Origin: Planctomycetota bacterium
Lineage (GTDB): Bacteria > Planctomycetota > OFTM77
DNA length: 64,000 nucleotides
NCBI GenBank assembly: GCA_029260795.1
Contig: JAJDCO010000135.1
Coordinates: forward strand, 62,001-126,000
Direction of reading: 5' to 3'
The notes below the pieces were generated by a model that was not told the origin of the DNA, ran no database searches, and was given only the letters and a program-made list of their open reading frames with translations. This document shows positions 17,044 to 25,850 of this stretch, piece by piece. Position 1 is the stretch's first letter. Each line of letters starts with the position of its first letter. A program made the position numbers and the translations under genes.

Positions 17044-18018
17044 TCAGGAGAAGCGAGGGCTGACGAGCTCGGTCTGGTACTCGCCGCAGTTTTGACACAG
17101 CTCGGGAAAGTCACCCGCGACGTGCCGGCGGCGAAACTCCCGCATCACGGATCCGTTCCACAGCTCACGCAAGGGCGTTTCCTGCACGTTGCCGAAGACG
17201 GCCTCTCCCTCGTAGTCCGCGCAGCAGACAGTCACGTCGCCGTTGGCGAGCACGACCACCGAGCCACGCCATGGCTCACGACAGGGCGCTCGCCGCGGTT
17301 GCGCTTCGAAGCGAGGGATGGCTTGGAGGCGATCGACGATGCCCGACCACTGCTCGACGTAGTGGTCGAAGTGGCTCTCGGTCTCGGCATCGATCACCAT
17401 CGAGGCATCGATCCGGAGGGCGCTTCCCGTTTCGTCGCGACGAGCTCGAAGGGCCAACAGGCCCCGCTCCAGCTCCGCCAGGGGGAAGCCTCGAACTCGC
17501 TCATGACTCTCCGCGTCTCCGTCGATCGAAAACGTGATTCGAGTCAGTCCGCTCGCGAGGATCCTCTCGATCTTCTCATCCGTGAACATCGTCCCGTTGG
17601 TGGTGATCATCGTCCGCACATCGTGCCGGTTCGCATACTCGATCATTCGAAAGATGTCGGGATGCAGAAGCGGCTCGCCCCACTGGAAAGGCAGGATGAA
17701 ATCCAGGTGCGGGTTCTCGTCGATGATCTTGCGAAACAGCTCGAAGGCCATGAAGGCCTTGGGACGCTGCATGCCGTTGTTCACCGGACAGAAGCTGCAG
17801 CGGAGATTGCAGGTATTCGTGACCTCGATGTTCACGCTCGTCAGCACCGCCGAACTCTCCGACCCCACGCGGAACGCCAGCTCGTTGCGAGCCAGACGCC
17901 ACATCGAGCGCAAGGTCGGGAACTTGAGCCGGATCAGCGCTTCCTGATCGGGGCGTCTCAAGTAGTAGCGGGCCGCGAGCCGGGCTGCAGCTCCAGCCAA
18001 GTGATCGGTGATACTCAT
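17044..18018 (-). CDS. radical SAM/SPASM domain protein
   Basis: 324 residues; first gene of the minus-strand cluster. The cluster motif is CNLRCSFC in IEVTNTCNLRCSFCPVNNGM. The fold has FQWGEPLLHPDIFRMIEYAN and TRITFSIDGDAESHERVRG. The C-terminal SPASM domain has APCREPW, VTVCCADYEGEAVFGNV and ELCQNCGEYQTEL. An AGAGG site lies just before the ATG at 18018. SPASM enzymes modify ribosomal peptides or act as anaerobic sulfatase-maturase-like activators, but no sulfatase or precursor peptide is visible nearby. Confidence 0.9.
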   Translation of the reverse strand: MSITDHLAGAAARLAARYYLRRPDQEALIRLKFPTLRSMWRLARNELAFRVGSESSAVLTSVNIEVTNTCNLRCSFCPVNNGMQRPKAFMAFELFRKIIDENPHLDFILPFQWGEPLLHPDIFRMIEYANRHDVRTMITTNGTMFTDEKIERILASGLTRITFSIDGDAESHERVRGFPLAELERGLLALRARRDETGSALRIDASMVIDAETESHFDHYVEQWSGIVDRLQAIPRFEAQPRRAPCREPWRGSVVVLANGDVTVCCADYEGEAVFGNVQETPLRELWNGSVMREFRRRHVAGDFPELCQNCGEYQTELVSPRFS

Positions 18019-18140
18019 CGACCTCTCGTCACGAATCGCCGGGGATGACGGGTCTCTGAATGCGCAAAGCTCAGGCCGATTCGGCAGGATGCAGAGCTCG
18101 CCTCTCGATCTCGGCTCCAGACGGCCCCAACTGCCCGCCG

Positions 18141-18149
18141 ATCATAGCA
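18141..18149 (-). promoter_or_regulatory. extended -10 promoter for radical SAM cluster
   Basis: On the minus strand TGCTATGAT reads as an extended -10 (TGN before TATGAT). No good -35 is present, which fits the extended -10 type. The leader to the ATG at 18018 would be about 115 bases. This 275-base gap (18019-18293) holds no other recognisable gene. Confidence 0.45.
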
Positions 18150-18293
18150 CAAGGGACTTTCGTCAGACGGTTTCGGAGCGAAAGCGCCCGGCAGGTCGGG
18201 CGGTTTCGCACGAACGCGGCCGGGTTCAGCGCCGACTCACGCCCGGTCGATAGCCCGGCAGAGGCACGTTCGAGGTCGAGTAGGATTCACGTG

Positions 18294-18671
18294 ATGCAGT
18301 GGGAAACCGAGATCCTTTCCGAATCGGGCGTGACGGTGCTTCGTCCGCGCGACTCCGTCCTCGACGACGGCAGACCCGTCGATCTCGACCGAGTCCGCGG
18401 CCACTGCCGTGAGCTCGCTCGTCTCGGGTCACCCGGATTCCTGCTCGATCTCTCGGAGGTCGAGTTCGTCGACAGCCGAGGCCTCTCGGTACTCGTTCTC
18501 TGCCTGATGGCCTTCACCCGTGAGGGTGCCCGCTTTGCCGTCTTCGGTGCCAATCCACTCGTGAGCCGCCTGATTTGCCTGACGCGCCTCGACACGGTGC
18601 TGCCCATCTACACCTCGCTCGCTGTAGCCCTCGAGGCCGCGCCCCACGACTGGGTCGCGCAGTCGAGCTGA
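18294..18671 (+). CDS. STAS-domain protein (anti-sigma antagonist type)
   Basis: 125 residues. The ATG at 18294 has AGGA 8 bases upstream; the open frame extends to 18060 but that part is Arg/Ser-rich and lacks a fold. The domain shows FLLDLSEVEFVDSRGLSVLV, where the Ser of DSRG aligns with the phosphorylated Ser of SpoIIAA-type antagonists. The family works by binding an anti-sigma kinase; no kinase or partner sigma gene is adjacent. Confidence 0.82.
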   Translation: MQWETEILSESGVTVLRPRDSVLDDGRPVDLDRVRGHCRELARLGSPGFLLDLSEVEFVDSRGLSVLVLCLMAFTREGARFAVFGANPLVSRLICLTRLDTVLPIYTSLAVALEAAPHDWVAQSS

Positions 18672-18944
18672 GCGCAGTTTCCTCGGCGATGCCGAAGGAA
18701 ACGCAGGACATCCAGTTGAGGTTATGCAGCTCGACGAGATCGAACAGGATTCGCTCGCTCGGAGGCAGACTGACACCGACGCCCACAAGCTGCCGATATT
18801 AACAAACTTACAGGGCCGACTCTCGCGTCGAGGGCGAGCCTGGATGCCAAGGGTCTCCGGTTTGCTCCCCCGTCGAACGTGTTCAGATCACGAAGGTCCT
18901 GGCGCCGACCACTGCGCCGCTCCCGTCGTTCTCGGAGATCCCCG
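18672..18944. other. 273-base gap, no gene seen
   Basis: Between the STAS and PilZ genes. No coding frame with plausible bias was found. An AT-rich patch with TATTAA (18797-18802) is the only promoter-like element, and its upstream CTGACA lies 21 bases away, too far for a good promoter. Confidence 0.35.
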
Positions 18945-19310
18945 ATGGCCAGCCGTCACGAGCGCCGCGCCCAGCCGCGCCTGCCCCTGCCACTTCGGCT
19001 GGCACTGGAGCCCCTTCGAGGCTCTGGCGAAGGGACGATCGTCGAACGGACTTGGAACGTCGGAGCTGGAGGGCTCTACTACGTGACGCGACCGGAGCTC
19101 ATCCCGGCGGCATCGCACTTGGCATTCCGGCTCGATGCGCCCAACGGCGTGCACCACGGCTTTCTGCCGCTTCATCTCCACGGCCGAGGCGAGGTGCTTC
19201 GGGTAGATGAGCATGAGCGATTGCCGCGAGGTCTGGTGGGAGTCGCGGTTCGATTCTCGCGTCCTTTGGAGCTGATGGCGTTCGCCGAGCCGGGACGCAC
19301 CGCGGTCTGA
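18945..19310 (+). CDS. PilZ-domain protein
   Basis: 121 residues from the ATG at 18945, which has GGAG 8 bases upstream; the longer frame from 18879 is rejected. The N-terminus has the PilZ RxxxR motif (RAQPR in RHERRAQPRLPL). The second motif, normally [D/N]xSxxG, reads NVGAGG, so the Ser is replaced by Gly. A beta-barrel-like rest follows (HLHGRGEVLRVDEHERLPRG; LVGVAVRFSRP). PilZ domains bind cyclic di-GMP; the Ser change makes binding uncertain. It converges with mtnA across 32 bases. Confidence 0.75.
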   Translation: MASRHERRAQPRLPLPLRLALEPLRGSGEGTIVERTWNVGAGGLYYVTRPELIPAASHLAFRLDAPNGVHHGFLPLHLHGRGEVLRVDEHERLPRGLVGVAVRFSRPLELMAFAEPGRTAV

Positions 19311-19342
19311 GCCCGTTCGAAGCGCCCAGAGTCACCCGGTAC

Positions 19343-20425
19343 TCAACGACCGAAATGGACCCGCACCTTCTCCTCGGTCGGCCCACGGATGACCCCACGA
19401 TCGGTGATGATCGCCGTAATGTTCTCGGCAGGAGTGATGTCGAACGCCGGGTTGTAGGTATCGATGTCATCCGGAGTCGTGCGAGGCCCGAAGCCCTGGG
19501 TGATCTCCTCGGCCGCCCGCTCCTCGATCGTGACGTCGTCCCCGTGGAGGGTCGCAAAGTCGAAGGTCGACTCCGGAGCGGCAACATAGAACGGCACGCC
19601 GTGAGTCTTCGCGAGTACGGAAACGGTGTAGGTTCCGATCTTGTTTGCGACATCTCCTCGCGCCGTGATGCGATCCGCCCCGACGACGACCGCGTCGATT
19701 CGGCCCTGTCTCATGACGGTGCCGACCATGCCATCGCAGATCACCGTGACCGGAACATGCGAGCGCTGGAGCTCCCACGCCGTGAGCCGGGCTCCCTGAA
19801 GCAAGGGGCGAGTCTCGTTCGCGTAGACCGAGACTTTCTTGCCGTCTCGCACCGCCGAGTAAACGACGGCCAGCGCCGTTCCGAGGCCGCCGGTGGCGAG
19901 CGCGCCCGCGTTGCAATGGGTGAGCACGCGATGCCCATCGGACAGAAGCTCGGCGCCGTGGCGCCCGATGGCTTCGCATTGCTGCCGATCCTCTTCGTGG
20001 ATCTGGCGCGCCTCGTCGAGCAGCCGCTGCACCTTCTCGACGGGGGGCTTTCCGGAGAGCTCGGCAAACCGCGCTTTCATGCGATCGAGAGCCCAGAAGA
20101 GATTCACCGCCGTGGGGCGGGACTCCGCCAGGCGGTCGACCGTCTCCTGAAAGGCGCGCGTGAGATCCTCTTCAGAGCGGGTCGCTTCTTGAATCCCGAC
20201 GATGACGCCAAAGGCGGCCGCAATACCGATCGCGGGCGCTCCGCGAACCGACAGCCGCCGGATCGCTCCGAACACGTCCGAGACCGTGCGGCAGACCAGG
20301 TAGGTCTCCTCGCCTGGCAGCAGTGTCTGGTCGAGCAGAATCAACTCGCCCGGAAGCTCGCCCCTCCAACGCAGGGTCTCGAAAGGCTGCGGCTCTGGAG
20401 CAGCCTTCGAATCGGAAGTGGCCAT
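19343..20425 (-). CDS. mtnA: S-methyl-5-thioribose-1-phosphate isomerase
   Basis: 360 residues, the usual length. MtnA converts methylthioribose-1-phosphate to methylthioribulose-1-phosphate in methionine salvage. Family motifs are VRGAPAIGIAAAFGVIVG, VLTHCNAGALATGGLGTALA, YANETRPLLQGARLTAWEL and AVVVGADRITARGDVANKIG, the last containing the conserved acid-base Asp. It lies 14 bases after purE in a purC-purE-mtnA operon. eIF-2B-related proteins share the fold, but the motif set is MtnA-like. Confidence 0.93.
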   Translation of the reverse strand: MATSDSKAAPEPQPFETLRWRGELPGELILLDQTLLPGEETYLVCRTVSDVFGAIRRLSVRGAPAIGIAAAFGVIVGIQEATRSEEDLTRAFQETVDRLAESRPTAVNLFWALDRMKARFAELSGKPPVEKVQRLLDEARQIHEEDRQQCEAIGRHGAELLSDGHRVLTHCNAGALATGGLGTALAVVYSAVRDGKKVSVYANETRPLLQGARLTAWELQRSHVPVTVICDGMVGTVMRQGRIDAVVVGADRITARGDVANKIGTYTVSVLAKTHGVPFYVAAPESTFDFATLHGDDVTIEERAAEEITQGFGPRTTPDDIDTYNPAFDITPAENITAIITDRGVIRGPTEEKVRVHFGR

Positions 20426-20439
20426 CGTTTTCGGGTTCC

Positions 20440-20952
20440 TCAGAGTGACTGGACGTCGAGTGATGTGCCGAGCTTCTCGTTCTTTGCGATGACCTTCTCT
20501 TGGAGCCCGCGACGAAATGCTTCGAAACGCTCGGCCAGGGCGGGATCTCCCAGAGCGAGAATGCGCACGGCGAGGATGGCGGCGTTCACAGCGCCGCTCT
20601 TGCCAACACCGACGGTCGCGACCGGAATGCCGGCGGGCATCTGCACCGTGGAGAGCAATGAGTCCAAGCCGGCCAGCTGCTCGCCGAGGATCGGGATGCC
20701 GATCACCGGAAGAGGGGAGACCGCCGCCAGGACACCTGCCAGGTGTGCTGCTCCCCCCGCAGCGGCGATCAGAATGCGATAGCCCTTTTCATGAGCCGAC
20801 TTCGCAAACCGATGTGTCAGGTCGGGAGTTCGGTGGGCCGAGAGCACGAAGTAGTCGACCTCGACCTCGAGCTCACGCAGCTTGTCCAAGCAACCCTGGA
20901 CGACCGGGAGGTCGGAGTCGGAGCCCATCAGGACGGCAACGGGTGCAGTCAT
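20440..20952 (-). CDS. purE: N5-carboxyaminoimidazole ribonucleotide mutase
   Basis: 170 residues, class I PurE. The enzyme rearranges N5-CAIR to CAIR in purine synthesis. Motifs MGSDSDLPV, SAHRTPDLT (with the catalytic His), AAAGGAAHLAGVLAAVSPLP and VIGIPILGEQLAGLDSLLS are all present. No purK was seen next to it. It lies 21 bases after purC, which catalyses the next step. Confidence 0.95.
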   Translation of the reverse strand: MTAPVAVLMGSDSDLPVVQGCLDKLRELEVEVDYFVLSAHRTPDLTHRFAKSAHEKGYRILIAAAGGAAHLAGVLAAVSPLPVIGIPILGEQLAGLDSLLSTVQMPAGIPVATVGVGKSGAVNAAILAVRILALGDPALAERFEAFRRGLQEKVIAKNEKLGTSLDVQSL

Positions 20953-20973
20953 CGGATCAATCTCGCCTTTCTC

Positions 20974-21876
20974 TCAGAATTCGACGGCCAGCTTCAGGCC
21001 GGTCAACCGTTCGTAGATCTCGCCGTAACGCTGTGCCGTCCGCTCGATGATCTCGCTCGGTATCGGAGGCGGTGGCGGCTGCTGGTTCCAATCCAGCGTG
21101 AGCAGGTAGTTCCGCATGATCTGCTTGTCATAGGACGGGACCGTCTCGGCGCCAGGGCGATACTCGTCGGCCGGCCAGAATCGCGACGAGTCGGGCGTGA
21201 ATGCCTCGTCGATCAATGTCACCTCGCCGTTGACGTCGGCAAACTCCAGCTTGGTGTCGGCGATCACGATGCCGCAGCCGGCCGCGTGCTCCGAAGCTCG
21301 CTCGAAGAGCTCGAGGCAGATCGACTCGATCTTGCCGTAGACGTCCTGGCCGAGATCCGCTGCGACCTTGGCCGGAGAGATGTCCTCGTCGTGGCCCACG
21401 GCGGCCTTGGTCGTCGGCGTGAGGAGCGGCTTCGGAAGTTGCCCGTGTCGCTCGAGGCCAGCCGGCAGCTCGATACCGCAGACGTGACCGCTCTTCTGGT
21501 AGCTCTTCCATGCCGATCCCGTGACGTAGCCGCGCACGATGAACTCGTAGGGGTAGGGGCACCCCTTCCGGACGAGCATCGAGCGGCCGGCGAGGTCCTC
21601 GGCCGCCGCTCCCAAGGAGATTCCTTCGGTCTCGGGATCGGTCGTGATCATGTGATTCGGGACGACATCGGCGAATCGCTCGAACCAGAAGGCCGAGAGC
21701 TGGGTCAGCGTGCGGCCCTTGTTCGGGATGCCACAGTCGAGCACGACGTCGAATGCCGAGATCCGATCCGTCGTCACGATCAGAAGTCGATCATCGAACC
21801 CATAGATGTCCCGCACCTTGCCTCGATGAACGAGAGGATAGTCGGGAAGATCACTTCTCAAGAGAACTCGGCACAT
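20974..21876 (-). CDS. purC: SAICAR synthase
   Basis: 300 residues, the longer form common outside the Gram-positives. PurC joins aspartate to CAIR. Motifs: HRGKVRDIY, TDRISAFDVVLDCGIPNKG, EFIVRGYVTGSAWKSYQKSG and IVIADTKLEFADVNGEVTLI followed by DEAFTPDSSRFW. A good ribosome site (AAGGA, 8 bases before the ATG at 21876) is present. First gene of the operon with purE and mtnA, divergent from aroA. Confidence 0.96.
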   Translation of the reverse strand: MCRVLLRSDLPDYPLVHRGKVRDIYGFDDRLLIVTTDRISAFDVVLDCGIPNKGRTLTQLSAFWFERFADVVPNHMITTDPETEGISLGAAAEDLAGRSMLVRKGCPYPYEFIVRGYVTGSAWKSYQKSGHVCGIELPAGLERHGQLPKPLLTPTTKAAVGHDEDISPAKVAADLGQDVYGKIESICLELFERASEHAAGCGIVIADTKLEFADVNGEVTLIDEAFTPDSSRFWPADEYRPGAETVPSYDKQIMRNYLLTLDWNQQPPPPPIPSEIIERTAQRYGEIYERLTGLKLAVEF

Positions 21877-21932
21877 GGGAGAGATCCTTGAAGATTCACA
21901 TGTGGGCTCAAGCTACCGAACCCTCAATCAGG

Positions 21933-21960
21933 TTGGATTTTAGGTGCGGGATTCTATATA
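21933..21960 (+). promoter_or_regulatory. promoter for aroA operon
   Basis: TTGGAT (21933-21938), a 16-base spacer and TATATA (21955-21960). It lies in the 173-base divergent region between purC and aroA, about 90 bases before the aroA ATG. The same AT-rich stretch (TAAAAT on the minus strand) could serve purC, but no -35 for that direction is convincing. Confidence 0.55.
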
Positions 21961-22049
21961 ACCGGCCGCTATCGGAGCAACCCAAAACCGAGCCGGACCG
22001 GGCGTCGCGGCACGAGGGGACGGGGGGGCGGAGACAGCGAAAGCGGACG

Positions 22050-23342
22050 ATGGAACGTGCGGTGATCGTTCCTGGTGGCCCGATCGTCGGGCGCACCAGA
22101 GTCGTCGGCTCGAAGAGCTTGAGCATCCGAGCTCTCGAGGCCGCCGCGCTCGCGCGAGGCTCGTCTTCCGTGCTGCATGCCGCCGAGTGTGACGATGTCG
22201 ACGTCTTCGTCGCCGCCCTGTTCAACCTGGGCGTGACGATCGAGCGACGAGAGGACGGTTGGCGAGTCGAGGGGCTCTCAGGCCATTGGCAACCGCGGAC
22301 GGATCATCTCGATGTGGGTCCCGCGGGCACTCCATTTCGCTTCCTGATGGCGTTGGCGGCACTGAGTGACCGCGCGTTGACGATCGATGGCTCGGCTCGC
22401 ATGCGAGAGAGACCGGTTGGCCCGTTAGCCGAAGCTCTGAGCCAACTCGGTGCGACAGTGCGCTTTCCCGTGCGCCCCGGGTACCCGCCCGTGGTCATCC
22501 GAGGCGACCGGCTCAGCGGCGGAGCGCTTCGACTGGACGCGGGTTCCAGCAGCCAGTTCCTCTCGGCGCTGCTGCTGATCGGACCACTTCTCGAAGAAGC
22601 TCTGTTGATCGAGCCCAGTGGCGAGGTGGCGTCGGCTCCCTACGTGCAGTTGACGTGCGATGTGATGGCGGCCTTCGGCGCACCGGTTCAACGGGTGGGT
22701 CGCCAGTACCAATGTCAGCCCGGTGGCTACCTCGCCTGCCGCTACGAGGTCCCCGGCGACGCTTCATCGGCCGCCTACTTCTTTGCCGCCGCGGCGATCA
22801 CCCGAGGTGATGTGACCGTCGAGGGCCTCGGCGACACCCAAGCGCAGGGTGACTTCGCGCTGGTCGATCTCCTCGAGAAGATGGGTTGTCAGGTAGACCG
22901 GAGTTTCGGTGAGATCCGAGTGCGCGGTCCCGAGCGGCTGCGAGCCGTTCGAGCCGACTTGAACGCGATTCCCGACCAGGTACCCACGCTCGCGGTCGTC
23001 GCGGCATTCGCCGACGGCGAGACTCAGATCGAGAACGTGGCGCACCTCCGCTTGAAGGAGTCCGATCGACTGGCCGCGGTCGCGAAAGGACTCGAAGCGG
23101 TCGGGATCGAAGCTCGAGAGACTCCGGATGGCTTGATCATCTCGGGTGGCACGCCGCACGCAGGTCGAATCGATCCTCGGGACGATCACCGCCTCGTGAT
23201 GGCCTTCTCGATCCTTGGTCTGAGCGCTGGTCCCGTGACGATCGATGGCTCCCAATGCGTCTCGAAGAGCTTTCGGGACTTCTTTTCGCTCCTGCGTCAA
23301 TTGGGAGGAGCCGTCGAGACGGGGGAGGGGGCGACCTCATGA
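22050..23342 (+). CDS. aroA: 3-phosphoshikimate 1-carboxyvinyltransferase (EPSP synthase)
   Basis: 430 residues, the normal size. It transfers enolpyruvyl from PEP to shikimate-3-phosphate. Motifs in order: VVGSKSLSIRALEAAAL, DVGPAGTPFRFLMALAAL, DAGSSSQFLSALLL, VPGDASSAAYFFAAAAITRG, LNAIPDQVPTLAVVAAF, LRLKESDRL and DDHRLVMAFSILGLSAG. The ATG at 22050 is chosen because the fold begins there; the frame opens at 21753 but that crosses purC. The ribosome site is weak. Its stop overlaps the next ATG by 4 bases. Confidence 0.94.
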   Translation: MERAVIVPGGPIVGRTRVVGSKSLSIRALEAAALARGSSSVLHAAECDDVDVFVAALFNLGVTIERREDGWRVEGLSGHWQPRTDHLDVGPAGTPFRFLMALAALSDRALTIDGSARMRERPVGPLAEALSQLGATVRFPVRPGYPPVVIRGDRLSGGALRLDAGSSSQFLSALLLIGPLLEEALLIEPSGEVASAPYVQLTCDVMAAFGAPVQRVGRQYQCQPGGYLACRYEVPGDASSAAYFFAAAAITRGDVTVEGLGDTQAQGDFALVDLLEKMGCQVDRSFGEIRVRGPERLRAVRADLNAIPDQVPTLAVVAAFADGETQIENVAHLRLKESDRLAAVAKGLEAVGIEARETPDGLIISGGTPHAGRIDPRDDHRLVMAFSILGLSAGPVTIDGSQCVSKSFRDFFSLLRQLGGAVETGEGATS

Positions 23343-24811
23343 GGCTGAGATGGACTCTGCCGTTCGTATTGCTGGCGAGCTGTGCCGGCCCGCTCGAGCC
23401 GGACCCACTGGATCGGGCTCTCACGCGCACGCAGAGTGATCTGTTCGGGAGCGCACGCGTTGGCCGCGGTCGCGATGTCCTTCGACCCTACTTCGCCGAA
23501 TGGGATCGCCGGAGCGCCGAGCTCGAAGCGAAGCTGGCGGCAGTCGATGGCGATGACGCAGCTCTGGCGGACCTGATGGAATCGGCGCGCACGACTCGAT
23601 CGCGAGGCGACCTCTGGGAGCGCTACGAGTATGCGCGACTATTGCTCGCAGCCGATCGGGTCGAGGAAGCGACGTCCGAGCTGGAGGCGCTCGTCCGAGA
23701 CGAGCCGAGCTGCGCCCCTGCGCAACGGCTGTTTGGTGAGATCGCGCTGCGAGAGCGAAGAGCCGGTCGTGCCGTCATGGCATTTCGGGCAGAGGCGGAG
23801 GCACGCCCCGAGCTCGCGAGCGCCCACTACCGGCTGGGGACGGCATTTGCCGCGACCGGCGACCGAGAGAACGCCGAGCGCTCCTTGCGACAGGCGCTCT
23901 CCCTCGACCCAAGACAAGATGCCGCTCGAATCCTCCTGGCCCAGACGCTGCTCGCACGCAACGAGTACTTTGGTGCCGAGGCGATCCTACGATCCGGTCT
24001 CGAGCCTGCGAATCGATCGGACGGAGAAGCGCTCCCTCGCAACCTGGCCCAGTTCTATTTGGACCAAGGCTTCCACACCGAGGTCATCGCACTCCTTCGG
24101 GACGGGCCGGATCTCGACGCCGGATCCTGGCTGCTGTTGGGCCAGGCTCACGAGCTCGAGGGCCATCGAACGGAGGCGCTGACCGCGTATCGATCAGCGA
24201 TCTCGCATCGGGGGGCGCGCAATCAGCTCCGGGACCTTTCGGCGATCCGAGAGCGCATCGCGTACCTCGACGGCCTCACCGACGAGCAGCTGCCGCCCAC
24301 GATGAGCGTGGGTCGCCTGGTAGCAGTCCTCGCCAACTCGGACGAGCCCGGCCAGCGGCGCGAAGCGGCGAGCACCTTGGCGGTCCTCGCCCAGCGTGCC
24401 TCGAGCGCTTCGGCGATGGCCCACCTGGAGAGAGCCCTCGCCTTCGACGAGGACGATCGTGTCCGCCGTACCGCGCTGCAAGCCACCACGACGGGCCCCG
24501 ACAGCTTGCCACGCCTGGCGGCAGTGCTGCTGGGGGACTCGAGAGACGAGAGCGCCTGGGTCCGCTCGGAAGCTTGTCGCCTCCTCGAGCGGCTCCGTTC
24601 GTCGAGGTCGATCCCGCTCCTGATCGAGGCCTTGGCCGATGAGGATGAACACGTCTTGGCGGCCGCACGATCGGCATTGAGAGCCTTGACCCAGCAGCGG
24701 TTGATGAGCCGCGAGACGGACCTTTTTCAACCAGGCGATCGCGAGCAGCTGATCGAGAAGTGGCGGGCCTGGTGGGCGGAACGACAACGGGCGCCCAAGA
24801 GCCCTCGGTGA
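23339..24811 (+). CDS. TPR/HEAT-repeat lipoprotein
   Basis: 490 residues, coupled to aroA by an ATGA overlap. The signal peptide (RLRWTLPFVLLASC) ends in a good lipobox, LASC. The first half is TPR (ELASAHYRLGTAFAATGDRE; NAERSLRQALSLDPRQDAAR). The second half is HEAT-like (RREAASTLAVLAQRASSASA; SLPRLAAVLLGDSRDESAWV; RSIPLLIEALADEDEHVLAA). The tail is Trp-rich and basic. It is probably an envelope scaffold protein; no enzymatic motif was seen. Confidence 0.8.
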   Translation: MRLRWTLPFVLLASCAGPLEPDPLDRALTRTQSDLFGSARVGRGRDVLRPYFAEWDRRSAELEAKLAAVDGDDAALADLMESARTTRSRGDLWERYEYARLLLAADRVEEATSELEALVRDEPSCAPAQRLFGEIALRERRAGRAVMAFRAEAEARPELASAHYRLGTAFAATGDRENAERSLRQALSLDPRQDAARILLAQTLLARNEYFGAEAILRSGLEPANRSDGEALPRNLAQFYLDQGFHTEVIALLRDGPDLDAGSWLLLGQAHELEGHRTEALTAYRSAISHRGARNQLRDLSAIRERIAYLDGLTDEQLPPTMSVGRLVAVLANSDEPGQRREAASTLAVLAQRASSASAMAHLERALAFDEDDRVRRTALQATTTGPDSLPRLAAVLLGDSRDESAWVRSEACRLLERLRSSRSIPLLIEALADEDEHVLAAARSALRALTQQRLMSRETDLFQPGDREQLIEKWRAWWAERQRAPKSPR

Positions 24812-24833
24812 TGCAGATGAATCAGGAGTGACG

Positions 24834-25850
24834 ATGACGGATCCAAAGCGCCCAATGGTCCTCGTGACGGGTGGAGCCGGCTACATCGGAAGCCATACGT
24901 GCAAGATTCTCCGACAGCGAGGTCGAGACATCATCATCCTCGACGACTTGCGAATCGGGCACCGAGCCGCCGCCCTGGGAGCCCCGCTGATTCAAGCGAA
25001 CCTCATCGATCGGGAGAAGGTCCAGGAGGTGTTCGAGAAGTACCAGCCGAGCGCGGTCGTCCACTTCGCGGCCTACGCTTATGTGGGCGAGTCGGTGACG
25101 GATCCCGAGAAGTACTACTTCAACAACGTGATGGGCACCTTGAATCTGCTGGCGGAGATGCGCCGAGCCGAGGTGGATCATCTCGTCTTCTCGTCTACCT
25201 GCGCCACCTATGGAACACCGGACGAGGTTCCGATTCCCGAGTCGCACCCGCAGCGTCCGATCAATCCCTACGGCAGGACCAAGCTGATGGTCGAGCAGAT
25301 GCTCCACGACTTCGACCACGCCTATGGGCTCCGCTCGATCTCGCTTCGCTACTTCAACGCGGCCGGCTCAGATCCCGAGGGTGAGATCGGCGAGGATCAC
25401 CAGCCGGAGACGCATCTCCTGCCGCTGCTCTGCCAGGTGGCGCTCGGTCAACGCGAGCAGATCGACATCTACGGCAGCGACTACGACACGCCCGACGGCA
25501 CGTGCGTTCGCGACTACATCCACGTCAACGACCTCGCGGAAGCTCATGTCTTGGCGCTCGAAGCACTCGAGCGCGGAGCCGGCTCGAACGCGTACAACCT
25601 CGGAACTGGGCGGGGCCAGTCGGTGCGCGAGGCGATCGAGGCCGCTCGCCACGTGACGGGCCATGCGATTCCGGCCCGAGAGTGCCCTCGACGCCCCGGC
25701 GATCCGCCCGCTTTGGTGGCGGGCGCGGCCCGAGCTCGCGACGAGCTCGGGTGGACGCCGAAGTACCAGAGCTTGGAGAGCATCCTGGAAACGGCGTGGA
25801 GCTGGCATCGAGCCCACCCGTCGGGATACGATGAGGAGGGAGAGAGTTGA
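24834..25850 (+). CDS. galE: UDP-glucose 4-epimerase
   Basis: 338 residues, extended short-chain dehydrogenase fold. NAD-binding TGGAGYIGSH at the N-terminus, VVHFAAYAYVGESV, the Ser-Thr catalytic strand VFSSTCATYG and the YxxxK pair in INPYGRTKLMVEQML, then LRYFNAAGSDPEGEIGEDH. The ATG at 24834 has AGGAG 5 bases upstream; a GTG two codons earlier overlaps that site and is rejected. It interconverts UDP-glucose and UDP-galactose for surface glycans. It lies between the TPR lipoprotein and the RNase D gene. Confidence 0.93.
   Translation: MTDPKRPMVLVTGGAGYIGSHTCKILRQRGRDIIILDDLRIGHRAAALGAPLIQANLIDREKVQEVFEKYQPSAVVHFAAYAYVGESVTDPEKYYFNNVMGTLNLLAEMRRAEVDHLVFSSTCATYGTPDEVPIPESHPQRPINPYGRTKLMVEQMLHDFDHAYGLRSISLRYFNAAGSDPEGEIGEDHQPETHLLPLLCQVALGQREQIDIYGSDYDTPDGTCVRDYIHVNDLAEAHVLALEALERGAGSNAYNLGTGRGQSVREAIEAARHVTGHAIPARECPRRPGDPPALVAGAARARDELGWTPKYQSLESILETAWSWHRAHPSGYDEEGES

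Noticed and set aside
18019..18293. Search for a ribosomal precursor peptide for the radical SAM enzymes
   Set aside because: No short frame with a ribosome site and a Cys-, Gly- or Trp-rich core was found, so a RiPP pathway is not claimed.
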